This document shows, in pieces, positions 1-9,751 of a stretch of 64,000 nucleotides of DNA; position 1 is the first letter of the stretch, and each line of letters opens with the position of its first letter. This DNA comes from Sarocladium kiliense (taxonomy: Eukaryota > Ascomycota > Sordariomycetes > Hypocreales > Sarocladiaceae). The stretch lies in assembly GCA_030734395.1 (NCBI GenBank), contig JAUZTG010000016.1, positions 62,001 to 126,000 on the forward strand, in the 5' to 3' direction. The notes below the pieces were generated by a model. That model was not told where the DNA came from. It was given only the letters and a program-made list of their open reading frames with translations, and ran no database searches. A program made the position numbers and the translations under genes.

Positions 1-2357
1 ACGATCCCCAGTCTTCTGGACCCAACTCGCTTCTTCTCCCCACGATGGCCGCCGCGCCAATATTAACCATATTAATCCCCGGAACTCAAAGCCGAGGACG
101 ATCACGCACCCCAGAAGCCTATCACCGGCAAGGCGTCCATTTCGTCTCATCTTCCACTGACTCGCTTAACCTTCCACCACCGGCTCCTCCATCCGCCATC
201 CAAGTACCCAAAGCCCCCACGCTGTCAGTCGGATCGTCCCCGGGCCCCCGTCACATGCGCCTTTAATCCTATCTGACTCCATCGCGGGTAGATCTTCCAC
301 CTGGCGTAGAAGCGGACAAGCCTCATCAGATACGACTGGATGATGATGTCGGCGGAGTATTCACTTTCCCGACAAAACAAGGCTGATGGAAGGCTTGGCC
401 ACCATCTCCAACGTCAGGAGCAGCTAGTCGGGCCGCCTCGATGCTACCCAACGCACCATACGGCATAGATAATGTTTGGCTAACCGAAGACTCGAGAGAT
501 TGGGAAGCTGAAACGGATCGAGTCATCCCGCCCCCATCGCGAGATGACTTGCATGAAGCAGGGTGAAGCCTGATGCCAACCCACGATGGTATTCCCGATG
601 AAGGTTGCAAGTGCTGGGTGCGCCCTGCTCCGGTCGTCTCAGCTTCTGATGTGAGTGGCTTTCTCGGGCCGCAAAAGCCTCCCACCAAGACGCTGCGCCA
701 TGATCGACGTCGAAAGCAATCGGCTCGGACGCGGTCGTACTTGAGCCTCTGACGTAAGGCGGTAGGGGCGATATTCCTTTGCGAGTTTTCCAAGCTTGAT
801 CTTCAACCTGTTAAGATCATGTTTTGACAGCCTGTGTCAGCCTTGGCCTCAAGTATCCAGAGCATGCAACGCAACGCAACGCAACGCACAGGTCGCACTG
901 CCGCTCGACGTACTTCTCACGGAGGCGTAAGCCACAATATCAAGACGAAGCGCCACTCCCTATGGAAGAAGTCTAACGAAGTTCAGCTAATATCACGAAA
1001 CCGACCATTATGCCGTGTGCAACTGTGAGGGACTGGGTATAGGCCAAACACACTGGAGGTGGCAAGGCATCTTCCGTGCAGGTTGTATATATACGTATGA
1101 TGACCCTGTGGCACTTCAGGCTCGTGTCACGGGTTATCATAAACCGATACAGCGGTGCTTTCCGAAGCCAACTACCGCAGGCATTCAGAAGATCCGGGCG
1201 CCTCGGTGTCGTGGCTCACTATCAAGCCGTGGTTTAGCTGAACCACCTCGCCACGCGAATATACAACTACCACTTTTCAATCCTCAGACCGGCAAAACTG
1301 ACGTGAAGTGGCGCCCAAGAATGTTCCAGCTAGAAGGTGATGTGTAGGGTACCTTATGCTTGCGGATACACGTCACATTGCATCAGTTCCTGTAGGAGAG
1401 CACGTCATAAGGGATGAAGCTCTCGCGTGAACCTCGACACGAGCGAAAGTCTTGTTCGATCAAAGACATTCAGAGGCACAGGACAGCCAAAACCTGATTA
1501 TCGGCCATTTTACGACCAACTACATTGGAATGACGTCGTCAGGGTAATTCTGCCGACTGCATACCAGTCCTCGAGGATGGCATTTGTTCCAGCTGTATCA
1601 CTACCAAAGCTGCAGTCTAGTTCGAGTTACCCGGCAATTGCTAGCACTGAGGGCCCAATTTAGTCAGATGCTTGATTTGCCTAGTGAGCCATGCTTGCTT
1701 TCCAAAAGGGGGATCATGGGAGAAGACCATGCCGTGGTCGACTGTGTTGAGAAACATCAATGGACGGACCTGGACTTGACGTGGTGACACTGTACGCCAT
1801 ACGCTAATCTCAACCGGATTAGTGCCACATGTAGACGTCCAAGGGTGATACTTTCTAGCAAATATGTCGAGATCAAGACGCATGAGGTGTACAAAGGTCC
1901 GTCTGCCTACACAGCTCCGGTGAGCGCCATATCTTCCCATGCGCTGGTCATGTCCGCCCCCCCTACAACTCAACGTCGTTTCGCAACGCACACTCTCAAG
2001 CTTTGAAAGAAGCACCAGAGCAAGCCAAGCTCTGGTATCTTCGAGACTTGCAGAAGCTTAACCCGGTGGTTATCCCGGTCCCGCTCACCATGAATAGATC
2101 TGACTGCCAATCCTGGTCCAAGATAGATCTAAGCCCCCAAGATCGGAACCTCACACGATAGTACCCATGTAAGTCTATGTGTTGTATTATTGTCAACGAT
2201 ATATATGATGCAAACGCTGACTGACCGCTCCCCGAGGCCGTATATCGTGAAACAGTAAGAAAGGGAGACCAATGCAACAGACATCCAAGTCTTTCTATCC
2301 AACCCAATCATCCCCAAAACACCGGGTATTAGTATTTATACAATTCCGTGGTCCCTT
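1..2357. other. intergenic, no supported gene
   Basis: No open frame here has recognisable family motifs, a convincing start or splice structure, and the longest (about 155 codons on the minus strand, 326-793) looks low in coding character. A short GCAAC pentamer run lies at about 865-888. The segment may hold the untranslated end of a gene beyond the left edge. Confidence 0.5.
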
Positions 2358-3587
2358 TCAATCTTGGTCCTCCTCCGCCGCCTTGGCCGCATCCCTCTGG
2401 GCCAACCAATATCCCTCCGCCTGCCACCTCTTCGACAGCACGAACTGCATCAACTTCTTGCCACCGCTCCTCAACTTCCAGAACTTCTCATGCATGCTCA
2501 CAACCCCGCCCTCCAAATCCTTCTCACTCGTGAATTTCGTGTTCCACTTGCCGTTGATCTCCTTCCAGGGCATCGCACCCTCCCAGCGATGCGCGTAGTT
2601 CAGGAGGTTCTGCTCCATGAATTCGGGGTTGAAGCGGTGGGGGAGATCGAGGAGGCCGACGAAGTAGTTGAAGATCTTCTTGTTGGGCTTGAGCATGAAG
2701 AAGCCGCCGTTGAAGTAGCCCGGGAAACGACCCTTGTCGGACGGGGGCCATTCGTGCGCTGTGCTGCTGATCTCCATGAAGCTACAGAGGAGGTACTCGT
2801 CGGGAAGATCAGGCTCGTCGTCCTTGTGGCCGACGTCAGATTTCGTCTTCATGAGGACGGCGCCGGGGTCGTGGAAGATGGGGTCGAGAGGGGATTGGAG
2901 GATCATGTCGCCGTCGAGCATTAGAATGCGGGAGTACTCTTCGAATTCCCACGCGCGGAGTTTGCCCATAATGTCACCCCAGCGCGACTCCTTGGGAATA
3001 ATCCAGCTATCGTCTTTACCGTGGGGAACCGTGACTTCGCGGACGATAGCGCCGTCTTGACGCAGACGCTCGCGATGGGCTTCACCGACTTGGGGTCCGG
3101 CCATGACAATAACATCAATATCCGGGGATGCCTTGGTCTTGGGATCATGGAGGAGTTGCCAGAGGAGAACGCGACAGGCAACAAAGTAAGTATCGGCGTC
3201 GAAGTTCTCAGTGTCCTCCTCGGGGGTATTCGACAGCCAGACGAGGTAAGCGAATTTCTCCTTCTCGTTGACGTTCTGCGCCGGGAGGTAGTCGGGTCTC
3301 TCGATCACCACCGGCTTGTCCTTGTTCTTTCCAACTGCTGCATCTGGGTGACCTCCCTCCTCAGGTTGGGCACTTGGCTCAGGCTTCGCGGGTGAACCCT
3401 CGTCGCCATGTGTGACTTTACTAATCGCCGCCGCAGTGTCAGGATGCATATACGCTCCAACAAGCAGCAGCAGCACCATACAGACTGATAATAGGATCAG
3501 CCTGCCCTTCCTGGTTGAGAACAACCATTGTCCTTTCCGGTCCCCTCCTGGGGATAGGAGGGTATAGTCGGTGCCAAATCGCCACAT
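2358..3587 (-). CDS. GT8 family glycosyltransferase, type II membrane protein
   Basis: A single-exon protein of 409 residues. It has a short cytosolic N-terminus, one strongly hydrophobic segment at about residues 28-47, then a Pro/Glu-rich stem, the layout of a Golgi-resident type II glycosyltransferase. The catalytic domain resembles glycosyltransferase family 8. It has the nucleotide-sugar/metal motif LMLDGDMILQSPLDPIF (a DxD-type motif), then a GYFNGGFFMLKPN block and a closing WNTKF...H segment. Fungal relatives include glycogenin-like and Gnt1-like N-acetylglucosaminyltransferases, so transfer of a sugar from a UDP-sugar to a glycan in the Golgi is likely. The actual donor and acceptor cannot be read from the sequence. 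The first ATG of the frame was taken because the membrane anchor follows at the expected distance. Confidence 0.88.
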   Translation of the reverse strand: MWRFGTDYTLLSPGGDRKGQWLFSTRKGRLILLSVCMVLLLLVGAYMHPDTAAAISKVTHGDEGSPAKPEPSAQPEEGGHPDAAVGKNKDKPVVIERPDYLPAQNVNEKEKFAYLVWLSNTPEEDTENFDADTYFVACRVLLWQLLHDPKTKASPDIDVIVMAGPQVGEAHRERLRQDGAIVREVTVPHGKDDSWIIPKESRWGDIMGKLRAWEFEEYSRILMLDGDMILQSPLDPIFHDPGAVLMKTKSDVGHKDDEPDLPDEYLLCSFMEISSTAHEWPPSDKGRFPGYFNGGFFMLKPNKKIFNYFVGLLDLPHRFNPEFMEQNLLNYAHRWEGAMPWKEINGKWNTKFTSEKDLEGGVVSMHEKFWKLRSGGKKLMQFVLSKRWQAEGYWLAQRDAAKAAEEDQD

Positions 3588-5866
3588 TAGGAATACAGTT
3601 GTCGAAAAATATGGGTTGGGAAGCCTTGGGACGACAAGTATACACCAAGGCTGGGCGACGCCAACTGGAAGCTAATCTCACTCAAAAGAAGGACCAAAAG
3701 AAGGAAAGAACGAAGAGCGAAGCCATGGAAAGATGGAGCGAAAGGGAAGAGAAGGAGAAGAGAGGAAGAGAAAGACAGCGTCTAAGATGCAGTCAGCCAC
3801 AAGCGAAAAGGGGGCCAGCCTGGCTCGGCCTCATCGCCGTGCCTCACATCCTACAGCAAGCACTATTTACGCCTCATCTGGCCCCTCCCAGAAACTCGCA
3901 TTCTCGTACCTGGATCCAGTAGACCAACAAAACACCCCGCGGGAGGCCGAGTCGAGTCCTAACTTGCAGGGCGTAAGCCCCGGATGGCACCATTTCCCAG
4001 GAGGCAGATCCAGGACCCAGTTGGCCAGCCCGCATCGAAGCGATTGGCTAACAAGGCCAGGCTCGGCGCAACGCTTCATAACCGGGCGTAGGCAATAACA
4101 GGGCTGTGAGTGGCAAACCAGGGCCAAAGCAAAGAGGCGGGTGAGCAAGGCCAGGAAAAAGGACTGATTTCCAATTAGCGTGACTGGCTGGGCATTACGA
4201 GCCAACACGAGCCAGAGACAAGAGGGGACTTCTCTTCCCAGCCTAGACGAAAGGTCCTAGGCCTAGAACCCTGGTTGCGAACAATGCGCGTGATCGGTGA
4301 TTAAGCCCCCCCTCTCCGTATACGCTGCCGGAATCCTCGTTCGCCTGTCCAACTGGGCTGAGTCCCCGCCCCAAAGTCGGCTGAAGCGGCAGAGCTACTG
4401 AGGCGATCGTGAGTTTCCCTCTAAGTATTTTAACTTTGTGGCTATTTGCGTCCTGTGGTAGGCGAAAGGACATTAACAGCAAAGCAGAGTAAACTCTCGG
4501 CTAACGGCAGCCACAATTACAGCCGATTTAGCTTGTGGCTAACGAAACGCTGCTTTGTCAGGCTTGTTTGCGGGAGAGAGAAGGCACAGGGAGAGTCAGA
4601 GAGAGAGTATGTGAAAAGGGAGGCTATCTCCGGCCAAGGAATTGCGATCCTCATTTCATTCAGCCACAGAGACTTCAGGCGCGCCAGCGGCGACTTGCCT
4701 GCCCTCCTTCGAACCCCCCACTGCCTGCCAATGGAGTCCTCGTACTGCCAAGCTGTCGTTGAATAAGGTAGGGCCAACACGACACACCACGCCGCCCCTG
4801 ATTGTCGGCCTGTGATGTAACGTAATGATGTACAACTATGTGCCAGTCACATCTTCTGGGGCGAGGAGTAATCAGGGACAGTAAGCAAAGAGTCCTGGGG
4901 ATTGAAACTGCGCGTGAGAAGACCTGTATGACGTTGGCTGGGCGCTGCCATCCGCCTTTCCGCTTATCGCCTTGGCATACCAATCGACGGTCTCAGCGCC
5001 CAGGTGGTCTGTGGGAACACTTCTTCTTCACTCACAGTGTCAACCCAACAGTGAGTACGAACGACCATGACACACATCGAACCCGCCAACCAAAACCCAA
5101 CAACCTTCAAGCCAACAAAACCCCTCCGCACGACTAAGACATGCCAAAAAAAAAAATGATCTGTTTCCAGGGTTCCCAAATTCCTCCAAACTCGTTGGCA
5201 TAGCGTAAACCTTCACCCTGCCGATCTGCCGAACAAAAAAGAGGACCACTGTGCACGGTAAGGCAAAAAAATACCCACCCCGCTCGTCCCATAAATAAAA
5301 TGAGCCTCCTCGGGAAGGCCTCGGGAATGCAAGGGGATGGGAAAATGGGCATTCGTCTGCCCACCCGCGCCCCTGGAAGAAGAATCGAGACTAGGCTTGT
5401 GGGGGAGCCTGGTCTGGTCTGGTCTGTCACCCCCATCTGGACTTTTTTGTCGACAGCCCGCCTGCGAGGAGTGCCAAATGCCCCTGTTGGTTGCTGTTAT
5501 GCACAATTTCATCATGGAGTACATTCTTCCATCTCTTGTAGAGGCTGATGCATGCTTGTCTATGTCTTCATACATACGATAGAACATAGAACAGAGCATC
5601 TCCGACCACAGCCGATCGATCAGAACCCTTCCACGTTTAGAGTTTCCATATCGTCGTGATACCACACTATCGACAACTTCATTGGTACTGACCATGAGCC
5701 ATCCTCTATTTGAAATTAATATTGTAGATAGTGAGCGGTGGCGGACGCCTAGAGCATCCCGCCATCGTAGCTTTTGTGCCTATCTCATGTATCCAACTGT
5801 CGACTACTCCCCGAGATAAGCAATTCCCCGAAGCGAACACCATCACCACACACTATGTTACCTCTC
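3588..5866. other. intergenic region between GT8 gene and RGP1
   Basis: About 2.3 kb with no supported gene. It carries the promoter of the GT8 gene (transcribed leftward) and the 3' side of RGP1. Frames of up to 160 codons exist but show no family motifs or splice logic. An A-rich run lies near 5147. Confidence 0.5.
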
Positions 5867-8479
5867 TCATACCACAAGACCTTCGTCACTGGCCTCATCT
5901 CTTTCCAGCTTCTCCAGCCCAGTCCCCACCGCGCCGTACACCCTGAGCGGCACGGGCACATCGAAGCTTTCGCACCTCAAGTTCTCCACTGCCGCAAGGA
6001 CTAGTCCGCCCTTCTCGTCCTGCGAGATCTGTTCAAGGAGTGGGTGTCCAGCTCCTGTCGACCGGCCTCCCGGCGTCGCAGTCCCGTCCTCGTCCTCTGC
6101 ATTAACGGGTGTGCTGTCGCCTGTTGATGGCACAACAAACTCCACGCGGATCTTCCATTCTAGGCTCACGCCGCTCGTGACGAACTCTGGTGTGGCTGTG
6201 ACTGGGATCGTAGGCGTAAAGACTGCCCGTCGTGAATAGAGTGTTGCTTCCGAAGAGGCTGCATACACCTTGCGTGTTACCCGATGAATGCTTGATTCGG
6301 ATCGGACCGCTAATGACTGGTCCACCTTCTCCGAAGTCTCTAGGGTGGTGTGTACCGCGTAGCATGGCACATCACAGTCCGTAAAGTCAATAACCATGGT
6401 CACCACTTCGCCAAGCCTGTAGGCCGGCCTTGTCAGCATGACCACCCCGACCTTCTGTCCGTTCCGGGCGATCTCGAATCGGTTCGGGCTCTGCTGCCCG
6501 TCGGCTGTGAGATTGCTCCGCATAATAGCGAGATCGATGGCTTCCTTCGACGACCCGACGTCTTCCAATGCAGATGTCCGTCTTGACCGTGTCGGTGTTC
6601 CTGCTGTGGGTGACAATAGAGTCCCCCCGAAATCGTGCCTGGGCCGGTTTACTAGTTCGTCCACGTAGTTCAAGAAGCCGTTCAAGGTGGATGTAGTTCC
6701 GTCATTGCCGTTCATCTTATCATGAGGCTTCTTGCCCCCCTTGCCGGCCTGCACCACTTGTGCCTCATCCCGTAGGAGAACGTACGGGTTCATCATGTCG
6801 TGCCCTAGAATGTCTCCGCTGCTGTTGACGCTGCCAAGCACTCGGAACGGAGCTTCGACTGATCTGACTTGCTGCTCTTTGACTCCACCGGCTCTCTGGG
6901 TCCCAATGACGAGGCTATAAGCTATCTTGACAGCCTTCCCTTTGTGGGTTGGAGGCAACCCTCGAGGAAGTCTGAATGAATATTCGAAAACTCGGGTCTC
7001 TCCAGGTGCGAGTTGGAGATCGACGAATAAGATGGATTGTGGTGTCGTGAGTAGTGGAATGGACTTCGAGTTGGCGACACCACGCATTTCCTTGATCGTG
7101 CTCAGCTCGCCACCTCCAAGCAGATCACCAAGCGACGAGCTGATATTGCCCCAGCCGAAACCACGGAGGAGCCCATTGTCACGTTTCGTGGGCTCCAAAC
7201 CAACGACTCCACCGCCGCGACCACCAACAACGCCTTTCTTCTTCACCTGCTCAAAGGGAGTGAGGCTCACCAGAGAGCCATCCAGAGAGAAGGAGCCCTG
7301 GATTTGAGCGTACCCCATCATGAGTGACTCCGGCTGACGTGGTTGTTGAGGCATAAAGCCCGAGCTTCGCCGTAGGTGTGGTGGTCTTCCAGAACCCCTA
7401 GCAGGTGCCGTGACGTATTCCGAGGCCAGTGTTTCGGAAGAGTTGTTGCTGACTGAGTAGAACTCTCCACTGCTCCTCGGAGTACCACTTGCTAAGCTTG
7501 TACTTGCTAGTATCCTGGCAGCGGGTGCCGGGCGTTCGCTTATCGACTGCTGTCCATGGTCTCGGTGACGCGGCGAGAAGTGACCCGTCTCGGTTGCTCC
7601 CGAGCTTGGGCTCAAACGGTTCTCGTCGGGTGACCTTGCCGGTTCATGGTGATTCTCCAGTTCAGGCGGCGGTGCTGCAGGAAATCGGAATTCTGGCATG
7701 GGGTTCGGCGAAGTTCGAGGGGAATTCCGGGGTGACCGTCGTTTATCGGCCATAAAGGATGGGTTCGCAATACTTGAGGCATTGCGCATGTGCTTTGATC
7801 GGTCGGGGGGATAAGATGCATTGAAGAGAGGTGAGCTCGTATGTCGAGCAGGTAAACCAGCTGAGTCAATGTCAGTAGATGTACATGGAAACGGTATGGT
7901 GGTGGAGGAAATACCCGACTGAGGTCCGGCTAGAGGTGAGTTTGGCCCGCGTGGCACTATCTGCAAGCTTGCACTCCTGCTGTGTCCGCGACCTGGACGC
8001 TGTGCGGAAGATGGTGGTGGCTGAGGAGCTCCCAAGCTCTCACGACGCTGATGGCCATCGATAGTTGACGCCGAGCCAATGGACACGATGGACACGGAAC
8101 GCTTATGAGCATGACCTGGCCTTGTCTCGGCGCTGCCGGTCTGTGAAGAAGGCCATTGTATTGAACCTGATCGTGACCTGGAGCTCAAGGGCGGTATGCT
8201 TAAGGACAAGGCCGACCTTCGATGACCTCGCCCAGTCGTTGCTGAGGACGGCGGGGTTAAGCCAACGTTTGCCTTGATCCGGCCGGCAAGGGAAGCACCG
8301 AGTCGATTCCGCTCGGAGTGTGTATTTAATTGCTGGCCAGAGACCTGCCTGGACTGACCGGGAAGCGGAGCGACATTCTTGAAGGTGATGGTGCACTTGA
8401 CTTCCTCGCCGGAAAAGACAGTTTGGGCGTGCCAGCGGACAAAGACGCGGATGTTGGTCGCGTCGTCGGACGGAGCCAT
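5867..8479 (-). CDS. RGP1: Rgp1-like subunit of the Ric1-Rgp1 exchange factor for Ypt6/Rab6
   Basis: An uninterrupted protein of 870 residues. The N-terminus (about residues 8-35) has the beta-sandwich start typical of the Rgp1 family: VRWHAQTVFSGEEVKCTITF followed by KNVA. Residues from about 450 to the end form the conserved C-terminal half, including the PRGLPPTHKGKAVKIAYSL segment and the late FDVPVPLRVYG strand. In between lies a Ser/Pro-rich stretch of about 350 residues, predicted disordered, which explains the length compared with yeast. In yeast, Rgp1 pairs with Ric1 on the Golgi to load GTP on the Rab6 homologue Ypt6, promoting retrograde endosome-to-Golgi traffic. The gene is transcribed away from the bromodomain gene on its right. 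Confidence 0.87.
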   Translation of the reverse strand: MAPSDDATNIRVFVRWHAQTVFSGEEVKCTITFKNVAPLPGQSRQVSGQQLNTHSERNRLGASLAGRIKANVGLTPPSSATTGRGHRRSALSLSIPPLSSRSRSGSIQWPSSQTGSAETRPGHAHKRSVSIVSIGSASTIDGHQRRESLGAPQPPPSSAQRPGRGHSRSASLQIVPRGPNSPLAGPQSGISSTTIPFPCTSTDIDSAGLPARHTSSPLFNASYPPDRSKHMRNASSIANPSFMADKRRSPRNSPRTSPNPMPEFRFPAAPPPELENHHEPARSPDENRLSPSSGATETGHFSPRHRDHGQQSISERPAPAARILASTSLASGTPRSSGEFYSVSNNSSETLASEYVTAPARGSGRPPHLRRSSGFMPQQPRQPESLMMGYAQIQGSFSLDGSLVSLTPFEQVKKKGVVGGRGGGVVGLEPTKRDNGLLRGFGWGNISSSLGDLLGGGELSTIKEMRGVANSKSIPLLTTPQSILFVDLQLAPGETRVFEYSFRLPRGLPPTHKGKAVKIAYSLVIGTQRAGGVKEQQVRSVEAPFRVLGSVNSSGDILGHDMMNPYVLLRDEAQVVQAGKGGKKPHDKMNGNDGTTSTLNGFLNYVDELVNRPRHDFGGTLLSPTAGTPTRSRRTSALEDVGSSKEAIDLAIMRSNLTADGQQSPNRFEIARNGQKVGVVMLTRPAYRLGEVVTMVIDFTDCDVPCYAVHTTLETSEKVDQSLAVRSESSIHRVTRKVYAASSEATLYSRRAVFTPTIPVTATPEFVTSGVSLEWKIRVEFVVPSTGDSTPVNAEDEDGTATPGGRSTGAGHPLLEQISQDEKGGLVLAAVENLRCESFDVPVPLRVYGAVGTGLEKLERDEASDEGLVV

Positions 8480-9751
8480 TGGAGTGGGAGGAAGCCCTCA
8501 GCGAGGGACGAGGGCGAATCGAGGACTGCTAGATGGTGAGTGACGCTGCATCTCCGCGTGGCATGGCTGGTGATGGCTAGAGATGAAACCGGTTGATGGT
8601 GAGCTGGAGGCGCAACGTCATGAGGTGGTGTCTGGCTGCGAAAGGGGATTGGAATGCCCGTGACAGGAGCTTGGGTGGAGCCAAAGTGCCTTAGATGGCG
8701 GTTCTGGCAGTGACTCGAGACAGGCAGCCGAATCCCCTAAACATGGAGGTGTTGGGCGTCGCTGCAGGTACCGCGTACAGGAGGCTAGAGCTAACCCCAG
8801 TCCCCCGATCTTAGCCGCATCGGTGGTGTTCGTGTCTTCGGCCGTAGCCTTCCATGCACAATCCCAGCCCTTGAGCAATGCTAAGGCTTGCTCAAGCATA
8901 TCGTCTACTTGGTTAGTAGCCCTGGTTTCTGATTCCTTCTGCCCTCTCTCGACGTTAAGATGCAGTACTTGAGAGCCGGAGCAAACCAAGAGATGTCTGA
9001 CCACAACACAGGCCACTAGGAGCACCCGCTGTTCGGTGAAAATTTTAGTGGCTTCTCTCGCTATAACAGAAGAGCGGGCAGAGACGGCCGTTCAATACTT
9101 CGTCTGGTACCGAACACAAGGTCTAATACATCACGCACATGCTACAAGAATGAGTTATTACAATAGCTGGGGGAAAATGCCCTCTAAATGTCAAATTAGG
9201 CAGTGAGATATTAGTCCAAGCGTCGCTCGAATGCCGTTTTCAAACCTTCCCCTTCAATGACTCGCGTCACGTGAGACCCCAGCATCGATTTTCGCCGGAT
9301 CCTCATGAACGGCGACCGGCCTCCGGTCCTCCTTCACTTGCTCCATCTATTCTAATGCGCCAGCCGACGTGTCCATCGATTCCGGCATCAGAGAAACATT
9401 AGAAGACGACCAGAGTTCCGTTCTCTCACGAAAGGTTGCTGGTCTTCTCGTGACATCATCCAGTGCGACCGCGACCGACTTCAACGACGAAAACATTTCA
9501 TCGCCAAGCCATCACGAGCGTATCGACAACGACGCGAACTACTGATTGCAGATGAGAGACGGCCGTGACGATCCAGGCAACGTCGGCCTTCTCATCTGAA
9601 TTTGCCCGTGCGTCCGCTGCTGTTCCGCTGCTGGCGCGTATTGCTTCGTACCATTGTTCTAATGCTCTGCGCAATCTAGACCGTGGCGCCCATACACCTC
9701 CTTGCGAAGCGCGACGGGCCCCTCGATCCCCGGCGAGGTGGACCTAGGGGC
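8480..9751. promoter_or_regulatory. divergent promoter region, RGP1 / bromodomain gene
   Basis: About 1.27 kb separates two head-to-head genes (5867-8479 - and 9752-12343 +), so both promoters and 5' UTRs must lie here. No TATA box stands out and no extra gene can be supported. Confidence 0.5.

Noticed and set aside
865..888. GCAAC pentamer run as a possible telomere-like or regulatory array
   Set aside because: Only about four copies, isolated, and not a known fungal telomere unit.
2364..2924. 186-codon +strand frame antisense to the GT8 gene
   Set aside because: Mirror of a high-GC coding frame; the GT8 motifs are on the opposite strand.
5213..5695. 160-codon minus-strand frame between GT8 and RGP1
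   Set aside because: No family motifs, no splice partners and biased composition unlike the real genes nearby.
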